A stretch of 64,000 bases of DNA. Origin: Liolophura sinensis (Eukaryota; Mollusca; Polyplacophora; Chitonida; Chitonidae). The notes below the pieces were generated by a model. The model was not told where the DNA came from. It saw nothing but the letters and a program-made list of their open reading frames with translations, and did no database searches. The translations under genes were made by a program, and so were the position numbers. The stretch's first letter is position 1, and the number at the start of each line of letters is the position of its first letter. Location: contig NC_088305.1 of NCBI RefSeq assembly GCF_032854445.1, positions 32,265,645-32,329,644 on the forward strand. Reading direction: 5' to 3'. Shown here piece after piece: positions 1 to 11,400 of this stretch.

Positions 1-190
1 AATGCGGTGGCTGCGAGTTCATGTCTAGCTCATGTTGTCTTCTTCTCCAGTCATTCGTGGGAAGGTCTGCCAACAACCTGTGGTTGGTTGTGAGTTTCTG
101 CCAGGCTTTGTCCAGTTCATCCAACCATAACGCTGGCTGGAATTGTCTAAGTGAAGTATTCTTGTGTACGGTGTAAAATACAGATCACAT
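1..190 (+). mobile_element. tRNA-derived SINE, family 1 (5' end beyond the window)
   Basis: It starts within the tRNA-like head (gtggctgcgagttcatgtct resembles a B box) and continues through the body, in the order cttcgtggg...caacctgtggttgg...gctggctgg. It ends with the tail segment aagtgaagtattcttgtgta. Divergent copy. Confidence 0.7.
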
Positions 191-399
191 GGAAACCCAA
201 GATCATCGAGGATTGGAGGCAGACCCTCAGTGTTTGACATCATCAAACCTGATGGATTCTGTCTTTTGCATAAAGCCAACTTAAAGTAAAAGAAAGCTGA
301 GATATGAAGTAAGGTTCATCATCCAGACAACGGAAAACTATGAGTAAAAATACTGTCAATTATTTTTTCTGATTTTTTTTTAAGAGTGTTGAAAGTATT

Positions 400-646
400 G
401 GAATACTAAGGTGAGCTTTATGAGCCATACTGACAGTTTCTGGGAACTCTGACGTCACATCACCTTTTTTAACCGGTGATCTCTAGAAGGAAGGAACTTT
501 TAGGGACATTAATTCAGTAATCTTTTACTGATAAATAATAAGAGTTATTCAAACATTCAGTGTAGTGATTAGAGTTAGATAAACTTCCTGTGACGTCAGA
601 GTTCTTAATGTTTGATAGTATGGTCTGTAAAGGCCACCATAAAATT
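400..646. mobile_element. MITE-like inverted-repeat element carrying TGACGTCA, copy A
   Basis: The left arm runs aatactaaggtgagctttat, gagccatactgacag, aactctgacgtcaca. The right arm is its inverted counterpart: tgtgacgtcagagttc, atagtatggtctgtaa, aggccaccat. The arms are about 55 bp and the whole is about 245 bp with no coding capacity. The same element occurs at 7561-7782. Confidence 0.75.
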
Positions 647-657
647 CAAGTGTTTGA

Positions 658-830
658 TTTATTGATTTGATTGGTGTTTTATGCCATACTCAAGAATATT
701 TGACTTATATCACAGCGGCTGGTATTATGGTGGGAGGGAATCGAGCAGGGCCTGTGGGAAATTTAGACCATCTGCAGGTTGTTGGCAGATCTTCCTGCGT
801 CCAGCCAAGTGTTTGAGCAATGGAAGTATA
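658..830 (-). mobile_element. SINE family 1, truncated
   Basis: The plus strand reads gattggtgttttatgccata, ctcaagaatatttgacttat and gcaggttgttggcagatctt. These are the tail and body of the family, with the tRNA head missing. Confidence 0.75.
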
Positions 831-892
831 TTTATGTATAGTGTTAAGTGGTCTATCTATGATTTTTAGACATATTTTTCTTTGACTGCTTT

Positions 893-1056
893 TAATTTTG
901 TGGGAAAACTCTTTTTTTAGAACAAAGTGGGAGGGGGTTACAGATTTTAGGGTCATGTATGAAGTTACACATGTAATTTTGTGGGAAAACTCTTTTTTTA
1001 GAACAAAGGGGGAGGGGGTTAAAGCTTTTAGGGTCATGTATGAAGTTACACATGTA
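893..1056 (+). repeat. Tandem duplication, ~80-bp unit x2
   Basis: attttgtgggaaaactcttt, gggagggggtta and tagggtcatgtatgaagtta occur twice in direct order with few differences. Confidence 0.9.
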
Positions 1057-1504
1057 CATGTATTTTAACCTTTGACACCATGTGTACTGTACACATACAT
1101 GTAGAGTATACACTGGTGTGTCAAACAATACTATGCAGAACACGACCAGCTGTACCACAGAGGCCGATGTTTTGACTAGTTAGTGAATCATGACTAGTTA
1201 GTGAATCGACATTACAGTTAACTGCATACTATAAACATATATACATACTTGGGATATGGGTCTCTTTGTAAAGGGAATAAGCATGGAAATTTTGGCCTCA
1301 GACAGATTGCTAGTGTGTTCAAATGAGAGTTTGGTTGTATCCTTAAGATATAACGAATCATACCCATCATGGTGAAGCTAAGTGAGTGACTTGGGAGAAA
1401 CCCACACTGAGGCTCAGGCCCAAGGTGGTTAAAATGAAATTCCAAACTTTCCTTAAAGAACTCCTGAAAATTTCACTTGTATGTACCCATGTACGTGTAT
1501 AGGG

Positions 1505-1590
1505 CATGCGAAGAGTGGAGTAAAACAAAGTGCTGGGAGTAATCCACAAACCTTTGGCAGTTTAGTGGCAAACTTTGTCATGTGTAATGT
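1505..1590 (+). repeat. Dispersed repeat family 3, diverged copy
   Basis: gtggagtaaaacaaagtgct, gtaatccacaaacctttggc and gtggcaaactttgtcatgtg. Confidence 0.4.
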
Positions 1591-1974
1591 CATATTGGTG
1601 GAAAGTGAACGGTCTCTGTTCGATCCAAGATCTGTTCATTTCTTCCCAGCTTAGCATTCAGAAATAATGTGGAAGCTGAGCTGGGTACAAGGACAACCAA
1701 TCTCAAAGCTAGGTCTCAGTGAACGTGCAAAACCACACAAAGGGCACAGGGGCGAACATTTTATATTGCCATCAAATCTCAGTGAACAACTGGACACGCA
1801 GAATCCTGAACGTTCCCGGAGAATGAGAATGAAATTATGATGTGATCTTGGGACTGAAATGCAAATTAAGCCATGGACAACATCCTGATTGATGAACTTG
1901 ATAATTTTGTTCTTATATGACGGAGGAGGCAGAATATAGATGTATACTACCACCACTAGGTACACTGTAGGTAC

Positions 1975-2159
1975 CTGACAAATCTCTGCAACCTTCTTAA
2001 TCAGCGGAGAACTCGTTGGCTGTGGCCAGAACAATACTGTAGATAAATATGGGTCAGCAACAGCCTCCTCTCCGGTTATAAACAACCTAGAAGTCATCCA
2101 GTCTAAAGCATCAAGCAACCATTTGACATATACTGTATTGCTGGCGATTACGTGCCATG
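1975..2159 (-). CDS. Possible internal exon of an unidentified gene
   Basis: The minus strand has an open frame reading TVYVKWLLDALDWMTSRLF, then ITGEEAVADPYLS and SSPLIKKVAEICQ. It ends at a good donor, TGTCAG|gtacct (phase 0). A possible acceptor, acgacttcag, lies at 2160-2161. The composition is protein-like and helical. I do not recognise the family, and no connecting exon was established. It would belong to a gene downstream of shugoshin on the same strand, running off the left edge. Confidence 0.35.
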
Positions 2160-2280
2160 CTGAAGTCGTTGGTCGAATTACAGAATGATCTCAAGCAGTT
2201 TTCAGAAACAGAATTCTATTATAGTAAACACAGGTATTACGGTATTTTGAGTTGGTTTTTAGGGTATATGGTCTTGGGCC

Positions 2281-2400
2281 CAGTTTCACGAAGCTCTCTT
2301 AACGTTACGACCTAGCAACCACAACAATGACGTAATGCCTACACCACTGGTCATCGTGCTAGTTTAGTGAGCGTAACGTTAAGAGAGCTTTATGAGTCCT
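2281..2400. mobile_element. Short MITE-like hairpin element
   Basis: aagctctcttaacgttacg near 2292 and its reverse complement cgtaacgttaagagagctt near 2374 form near-perfect arms around about 60 bp. No coding capacity. Confidence 0.65.
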
Positions 2401-2672
2401 GCATCCTGCATGTGACATAGCCCTGTCTTGCAGGGCACGGCTTACTCACATACCTATCAGCACGTGTACTTCAGTGGGCGACAAAAAATGAACGATGCAG
2501 ATACGACATACAGCAGAAATGCGCAGCTTTATTTCACTCCAAACAATAACTAGTATACATGTATATGTGCAGCAGTGATCTGGCTGAGAAAACATGGAGT
2601 ATTCGGTACAGCCACACTTATCCTGTGATTGGTTACTGGCTCGCTACTCCTCAGTATGCATGAGTTCCTGCA

Positions 2673-2970
2673 TGTTGTGTGTCACATGAGCTCTGGGTAC
2701 ACCCTTATTCTGAGTACACCAGCTCATGAGACATTAACATGATACATGGCTAGTATCATGGCTAGCACATGTCGTGTGTCACATGTGTGTCACATGAGCT
2801 CTGGGTACACCCTTATTCTGAGTACACCAGCTCATGGGACATTAACATGATACATGGCTAGTATCATGGCTAGCACATGTTGTGTGTCACATGAGCTCTG
2901 GGTACACCCTTATTCTGAGTACACCAGCTCATGAGACATTAACATGATACATGGCTAGTATCATGGCTAG
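2673..2970 (+). repeat. Tandem triplication, ~95-110-bp unit
   Basis: tgtgtgtcacatgagctctg, ggtacacccttattctgagt and catggctagtatcatggcta occur three times almost unchanged. The middle unit carries an extra cacatgtgtgt. Each unit ends in a short palindromic stretch (catggctag...). Confidence 0.92.
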
Positions 2971-3249
2971 AATGTTCAAATAGAAGACAACAAACAATTC
3001 AAACTTAATTATGTTGGAAGAGATAGAAATAATCACCCACAGCAATTTTTTTCTAAGGAAGTTGGTAGCTCTATAAATTAACTTTTGATTTGGAATTCTT
3101 ATGAAGGCGTGGATGGCACCATGTTTGAGTAACAGTAAATGTGAGGTCTCGTCAATGGTACCCCAGGATGATATGGCCAAAAGACAAAACAGGGTTCGGC
3201 TGACGTCAGCAGACACAGGTGCTTTTTAAACTTGATACAGGATACTTTA

Positions 3250-4700
3250 TTGATGCTTATATGATGTCATTTGGTTTGCTGCCTTTCCTTTAAATATGTC
3301 CGAGCTAAACGGCTGGTAGCATTCCTTAGCAGACTAGCATGACTGGTGAGGAGCACCACAGTGTGGAGAGTGGGCTACTTCAACTTCAGAGCAGCAAAAG
3401 GAACAGGAAAATATGACCAATGTACATACATTGCACGCAAACTAAGAAAACTCATATCCGTGATAAATAAATAACTGATTATGGGTTTAAAACCCACTAC
3501 TTATCATTTGGAGCGGGAAGTAACGACGGTCAACAAACCTTTGGGTTGCTAATAAGTTCAAAGCAAAAATTCACACTACAATGTATAAAAGAAAAAGAAA
3601 AATCCCAAATAAAAATGAAAAAAAGAAAATCAATATCATATCTCTGGAAGCAATTATCAGGCCACTTTTTCCTTCAAGACACAGCTCCCAGTTATATATT
3701 GACAAATATTTCACCCAATCCATCACATAGGACTACACATGTACACAGGTTAAAATGGGTGCATAGCTGCAAAACGCAGACATGTGGTCAGAGGTGTATT
3801 TATAGGACTTCAGTCTGGTATTAAGTTTCGTGCTATAAAGTTCATGTTCATGAGGGCTGTATTACATTTCTGAATAACTGGCTCAATTTGTCCAGAAGTG
3901 TAATGACAAGCCCACTATGGCAATACGATTGGACCTGTACTGGATGAAAGGCACATATTTTGTTCAACAGGCTAGAGATCTTTTCAGCCCAACAAAATGT
4001 CTCCTATTTGTTCTCCAATTCCTGGCCCATGATTAAATCTACCAACCAAAGGAATTCGTCCACCTTACCTAAACGTTTGCTACATTACACCCAAACTCCA
4101 TCAAATTAAATTTTGATTTCTAAACCAAAAAAGAGTTATAGAAATAATAGGATTTCTAGGATGAATAGAACTCCAAGAATCCGTTAAAATATGTAACTTT
4201 AGTCTGGAGCAAAACTTTGGTGATTTTACCATATTCTTGACACAGTATATCCACACATATGAAGTAACATGTACAAATTAAAGCCCTTGGGAAATTTAAT
4301 TAACATTTAACAGGAGTGTTTGATTCACACAATATATGCATTTACATTTCACAGGTGACATACCAAAATACGTCATGTGCACACAAAAAATTCCTTTCGT
4401 TTGGTAAAAAGAAACTCAGATGAGTTGTAAGGATTCACACATTCTGCAAGTCTAAACGAGAAGACTGTACTGTATTGGGCTGTACAGTTTACATATTTTT
4501 ATAGATATAGATAATCAAATCAGTATATAAGCGTAGTTCATGGCTAGATGCTGTACCCACAGGAGTGACACTACCATTTGGTATGGCTGAAACTCATGTA
4601 GTCACCTTAATCACGCCACTGTTAAGTACACCAGTGACAAATCAGTAACATAAAGGTGACTGAAAAAAAGCCAAAAACGTTTTCAACAGAAAGGACGAAG
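3250..4700. other. No gene recognised; possible shugoshin 3' UTR and downstream DNA
   Basis: A/T-rich sequence with short frames only. A minus-strand AATAAA at 3246-3251 is a possible distal polyadenylation signal for shugoshin. Confidence 0.5.
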
Positions 4701-5322
4701 CATGGTTATACCTACACACACATTACATAAATGTAGCTAACTCATGGCTACACCTACACACACATTACATACATGTAGCTAACTCATGGCTACACCTACA
4801 CACACATAACATACATGTAGCTAACCCATGGCTACACCTACACACACATTACATACATGTAGCTAACTCATGGCTACACCTACACACACATAACATACAT
4901 GTAGCTAGCCCATGGCTACACCTACACACACATAACATACATGTAGCTAGCCCATGGCTACACCTACACACACATAACATACATGTAGCTAACCCATGGC
5001 TACACCTACACACACATAACATACATGTAGCTAACCCATGGCTACACCTACACACACATAACACACATGTAGCTAACCCATGGCTACACCTACACACACA
5101 TAACATACATGTAGCTAACTCATGGCTACACCTACACACACATTACATACATGTAGCTAACCCATGGCTACACCTACACACACATAACATACATGTAGCT
5201 AACCCATGGCTACACCTACACACACATAACATATATGTAGCTAACCCATGGCTACACCTACACACACATAACATACATGTAGCTAACCCATGGCTACACC
5301 TACACACACATTACAGACATGT
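4701..5322 (+). repeat. 42-bp minisatellite, about 15 units, just downstream of the shugoshin stop
   Basis: The unit is catggctacacctacacaca followed by cataacatacatgtagctaacc. The array ends about 70 bp beyond the stop codon on the minus strand, so it is probably in the 3' UTR. The 42-bp unit is open in one minus frame (MCRCSHGLAT...), which I take as a by-product. Confidence 0.92.
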
Positions 5323-5392
5323 ATGTTAAATATATACAATGGATAATAAGGTAGAATATGTGCAAAGACTAGCAATGGTATGTATAAAACAG

Positions 5393-5463
5393 TTACTGAG
5401 TATCAATAAGAGGACGGGTTGAGGAGCGTTTTGCCAGGCTGCTCTTGCTTCTAGATCGACCAG
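5393..5463 (-). CDS. SGO: Shugoshin terminal exon with stop codon
   Basis: The acceptor ttggatttcag is in phase 1 and completes an alanine codon with the G of exon 10. The exon encodes GRSRSKSSLAKRSSTRPLID, then TQ and TAA (5393-5395). The basic Ser/Arg tail is typical of shugoshin C-termini. The preceding intron (5464-9212) is 3.7 kb and holds a 50-bp array and two transposon-like elements. No convincing polyadenylation signal is close. An AATAAA on the minus strand at 3246-3251 and an ATTAAA near 4298 are candidates. Confidence 0.85.
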
Positions 5464-8400
5464 CTGAAATCCAAAACAAAAAGGCAACACTTAAAAAATA
5501 TTAATAAAGAGCGGTATATACATGAAAATGACAGTTTTTCATACAAAAATTTACTCATGACTTTTTCACATAAAAGAAGAATATCAGTGTCATGGATAAA
5601 TGAAGCCAGAGAGCTAGAGGTAAACCAGCAACCTTTGGTTTAACACTCTTTCACGCATGCCAGGCATTTTGCTCGAAAACTGGTGGTCTTCAACAAAGGT
5701 TAGACTGTCTAACGGCACACTTGACCACAACAAAACAACTTAGATGTAGATTAATTTTTCAACAGCATGAAACACACATCATGATAGTTCAATTAAATTA
5801 AACATTGAGGTCTATTTTCAACAATTTCTGATATTTACCTCCCTCAAAGTTTAATCATTGAATTAAAAAAACGCAGTAGGTTCATTCTGCAAGGCACATT
5901 GCAAAACAAAGTGGGCCGTTAAATCCACTCCAAAACGACTTCATTCGCCAATTTCTGGTGTGCATAAAATAGAATATGACCTTTATTACCATTACTGCGA
6001 GTGTAAATGCATTCCTTAGTCGAACTCTTGTTGAAATACACAAAAATATTTCTTTATCGCTCGTCCAACTAACTTTGCACTGTTATAACAAGTCTAATTT
6101 ACTTAAATCTCTGAACCGAGCACAAAAGGATATGCAAATCAACCTAACAAAAACAAGATGATGTAACCAGTCTTGTATGACAACTTTAACGATGATTTCA
6201 TCAGTTATCATGGATGTACAATAGAAAGAACAATTTCTCCAATCCATCGATGAAGAAAACATAATTCTGAAGGCCTCAGTGAAGGCTTGCAGCTATCAGG
6301 CATCTGCTTCGTTATCCATTTTTTCTGGCTGTGACAGATATAATCCGCATTTTGGATGCACCCGATGCATCATGCGTGCACACAGTGATTTTGAAGAGAC
6401 GAAAGTCAAAACTTTATCAGGTTTTCTGTATATAACTACTCTGAAATCGATTGAAACTTGCAGGAGTGATCGAAAAGACCCATCTCTTCTCAGTCCACAC
6501 TAGAAATCAGCATGTGGCACCGTTTTGAAGTAGACTTAACAGCCCACTTCATTCCACACAGTACCTTGCGGAATGAACCTTTCGGGTTTTTGAATTCAAC
6601 AATTAAATGCTAAGGCAGGTAAATATCAGAAATTGTTAAAGATAGACCTCAATGTTTAATTTTTAGGTAAATATCAGAAATTGTTGAAAATAGACCTCAA
6701 GATTCAATTTAATTAAACTAACATGATGATGAAGAGCTTCTCTCAAATACAGCTGAAAAAGATGAATGTGTAACTCATTCAGCTACATGTATATTGGTTC
6801 TTTAGGAAAAAAAACGCTCCAAGTGCATTATGAAAAGTTTACATGCTTTTCACATGATTAATCACAACTTCTTACCCACAAGTAACAGACACCCCGTATA
6901 CATGCACATGTAAACTTAACTGGCAATCTTCCACTTAAAAAAGCAAGCAGTACATTTCAGAGATTAGCAATAGACTGTTTGATCTGAACCTTAGTGTCTA
7001 CTCAAGTTGCCCAGGCTAAACTTGTGACAACTGTTGCAGTTTTGTCTTAGATGGTCAGATTGATTGACTGATTGATTGAATTGGTGTTTAATGCCATGCT
7101 CAAGAACTGTTCACTTATACGACAATGGTCAGAGTGGAGGAAAGTAGGTGGTTTGAATCAAAAGTTTAGATAGGCTTAAATTTTGTAACTACAAGAGCTT
7201 GTAAATGTGTTGATTATAGATTAGTTTGGACATTCAGTGTATCTAAAATGTATACACATCTGTCCCTAGGATCATGAAGATGTCTTAGGCTTCAGTCAAA
7301 CTTCAAAGTAGTGTACAACACCAAAATTGTGATTTACCCCAGGAATTTTTACTTCAATACTGATAATTATGTTGGTTCTTCATAAGAAAATCAAAAATTA
7401 GTGTTCAAGTTGAAGTCCAGAAATAATACCAGAAGTTAAGGAAAAGAACTCTAAAAATAAAAGTAGGCATCTCTAAATAGACCACTTAAAACTATGCATA
7501 AGTATACTTTCATTTACTATCTTACGTTTTTGTGAAAAGAGTTACAGTCGTTCTAACATTTGAATACTAAGGTAGGATTTATGTACCATACTGTCAGTGT
7601 TTAGGAACTCTGACGTCACATGAAGTTTTCCCAATGCTAATCACAATACTGAATATTGGAATAACTCTTTTTCCCCATGAGTAAAAGATTACTGAAATAA
7701 TGTTCCCAAAAATTACTGGTAATGTGACGTCAGAGTTCCCAGATACCATCAGTATGGCTTGTAAAACCCACCATAGTATTCCAATAATATTATTTGAACA
7801 AAAAATCAGAAAGAATAGATGAAAATGTTTGTACGCATAATTTTCAGTTGTCTGTACAATGAACCTTATTTCATATTTTAACTTGCTTTTACTTGTTTTA
7901 CTTTACACACTTAAAGTTGAGACTAAGGCAGCTTTGTGAACCTGGGACCTGGGACCTTACGAAGCAGTTACAACATGTGCCTTACTGTAACACTCATGGC
8001 AACAAATATCATGAGATATATCAACATGGTAAATGTACAAAACGTAGCGTTGTAACTGATCTATGAGATGAGCCCCTGGAACCATTTGTTCACATAGCCT
8101 TGTAACTGCTATGTGACATAAGCCCCTGGAACCATTCATTCACGAATCTTTGTAACTGCTTTGAAAGATAAGTTCCAGAAATATTAATTCATGAAGTGTT
8201 GTAACTGCTTTGTGAGATGAGAACCTGGAACCATTCATTCACGAAGCTTTGTAACTGCTTTGTAAGATGAGCCCCTGGAATTATTCATTCATGAAGTGTT
8301 GTAACTACTTTGTAAGATGAGAACCTGGAACCATTCATTCATGAAGTGTTGTAACTACTTTGTGAGATGAGCCCCTGGAACCATTCATTCACGAAGTGTT

Positions 8401-11400
8401 GTAACTACTTTGTGAGATGAGCTCCTGGAACCATTCATTCATGAAGTGTTGTAACTGCTTTGTGAGATGAGAACCTGGAACCATTCATTCACGAAGTGTT
8501 GTAACTGCTTTGTGAGATGAGCTCCTGGAACCATTCATTCACGAAGTGTTGTAACTGCTTTGTGAGATGAGCTCCTGGAACCATTCATTCACGAAGTGTT
8601 GTAACTACTTTGTGAGATGAGCCCCTGGAACCATCCATTCACGAAGTGTTGTAACTACTTTGTGAGATGAGCCCCTGGAACCATTCATTCATGAAGTGTT
8701 GTAACTACTTTGTGAGATGAGAACCTGGAACCATTCATTCACGAAAAGTTGTAACTGCTTTGTGAGATGAGCCCCTGGAACCATTCATTCACGAAGTGTT
8801 GTAACTACTTTGTGAGATGAGCCCCTGGAACCATTCATTCACGAAGTGTTGTAACTACTTTGTGAGATGAGCCCCTGGAACCATTCATTCACGAAGTGTT
8901 GTAACTACTTTGTGAGATGAGCCCCTGGAACCATTCATTCACGAAGTGTTGTGACTGCTTTGTGAGATGAGCCCCTGGAACCATGCATTCACGAAGTGTT
9001 GTAACTACTTTGTGAGATGAGCCCCTGGAACCATTCATTCACGAAGTGTTGTAACTACTTTGTGAGATGAGCCCCTGGAACCATTCATTCACGAAGTGTT
9101 GTGACTGCTTTGTGAGATGAGCCCCTAGAACCATTCATTCACGAAGTGTTGTAACTGCTTTGTAACATGAGCCCCCAGAACTATTCATGCAGTGTATTTG
9201 TATAAATACTACCTTTCTTCTTTGTTGGCAGTTCGTTTTCTCCATACACTGAACTTGTGTATTTGTCCCCTTGTCGCAGTTTACTGGAATATAAGAAAAT
9301 ATGCAGAATCTGAAGAACTCTTTCAACGACAGTTTTTGAGTCGAGGAAAATAAAGTCCTGGGTAAAACCACCATAGTCACCAAATACATCACAAAATTTC
9401 AGCCAAAGAACAACATGCAGTCAGATCAGCATTTTTTTCTAATTGGATTTAGTGGACTTATGGAGAAAGACTGGATTTGAACTTACACCCAATGTGCCTT
9501 GCAAGTTAGGAGTCGCACAGCACCATAAACTGAAAGCAGGCCATCTGAATGTGCAATGAATACAGAAGCATATAGCTGACAGTGGAATGTCACACATCTT
9601 GTCATGCTCGACTACTGATCTGTATTGATACAGTTCAGGCTACAGACGTTATGAAGTTTTAGAATGTATTGACACCATATTTACAAGTACATGCACGTAT
9701 ACCTTCTCAGTCTTGGCTCCTTGTAGCAGACATTAGTGGCACCTCTTCGTCTACGTTTCCTGGAGTTTTCATCATCTTCACCGCTGAAAATAAGTCAGTA
9801 GATGTAAGCCCTGTTCTGTCAAGGATGTCTTCCTGTTAAGCAAAACTCAATTGCAAAATATTGAATACTATACTTACTGTTACAACATACTGATAACAAT
9901 TCACAGACCTTCATAGGCTTCGTTTTTGTTTTCTTATCGTTTCTTTTTTCTTTGGGTGGGCGTATTTTTTTGTAACACCCTACTCAAGGCCATTTCATTT
10001 TTATAACGCCATATATTTTTTACACAAGTGGAGTGTAAGCCACTAAGTTTCAAACTTTTCCATGAGGAGGTAAAACTTGCGCATGCTGGTGGCAGACAAA
10101 TGGTGGTGATTTAGCTTAATATTAAGGGTTGCTGATACATCTACTTTCACAGGCTGTTACATACACTTTGTAGCAGTGTAATAGTTTTTGAAAAGACACA
10201 GAGGCAAAACAAAAGAAGATATATAAGCATGCAATGAGCTATAATATTTGGCAATTTCACAATGAGAGAGGAAAGAAAGCACAAAAAAGAATTCAGGACA
10301 AGTCTACATAACATTAACCAAAAAACTTACAACTGATCCAGTTGGTTATACAATGCCAGAAGCTCACTGGATGTACGTTTATGGTTGTCAAGGCACGCCT
10401 GCAAAAATTCCCCCGGGAAAAAAAGTCATATTTAGGCTTTTAGCTCATTTAAAAATTTTATGGCAGGAAAAAATGCCTTCAATATACTAACATATATTAA
10501 TATATTAACATCTGCAGTTTTACTGGCAACTTATGCAAATCAAGCAGACTAGTCATAAGACAGATCATCATAATTTTTTCTGACTACACACATTTGAAAA
10601 ATTGTTACAAGAAATCACAAACCCACATTAATCATCTCACCATTGAACTATTATTAAAAAAAAAAAAAAAACGGTCTTGGCCAAAATCCCTGTCACAACT
10701 ATTTCTATCAATATTGCATGTACATGTACATGTTATTGTACAAAATTTCATATTTTGATTATAAAACTCCATGAACAGTTTTCTATCCTCCATAAATAGT
10801 GAGCATGTTTTGTATTTGGTACAAAATATGCTAGTCTGTACATTTACTTAGTTAAGAGTGTTGATGGTAATGGTACTCAGTGTTTTGGGTGGAGGAAAGT
10901 GCAGAGCCCAAGGTAAAACACTAACCTTAGGGTAGTGACAAACTTCTCCCAGATGTGACACAGACTGATTTGTATATCTGCACTGGTGGCAGATAAGTGG
11001 TGTAGAGCAAAAGTACATCCTAAGGTTGTGCACGTGGCTCTATGAGCGCTGTCAACATCTTGTTGTCACCTCAGCACCAAGATAAGTAAGGACAGGAACA
11101 ACAAGAAATTCACTCAGCTGTAGGATTTGGAGGCACCTGGACAGTGGTTTACTATCTCACCTGGTTGCCTTTGCGATTACGGGGGAAGTGGCCGGTGGTT
11201 TATTCACCTGGTCATCTGTAGGATTTGGAGGCACCTGGCCAGCCTACCCCTGGTTTTCTATATGATTAGGGTGCACCTAGCCAGTCGTTTACTCCCCTGG
11301 TTGTCTGTAGGATTAGGGTGCACATGGCTGATCCTTTACTCACCTGGTTGTCTGTAGGATTAGGGTGCACCTAGCCAGTCGTTTACTCACCTGGTGGTGC

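Noticed and set aside
25..279. 84-codon minus frame at the left edge
   Set aside because: Lies within a SINE copy.
2929..3216. Minus frame with protein-like TLFCLLAISSWGTIDETSHL
   Set aside because: A weak acceptor exists at 3200-3201 but no credible donor; too little to call an exon.
8048..9190. CRISPR-like regular repeat
   Set aside because: Units are contiguous with no unique spacers, and the sequence is eukaryotic.
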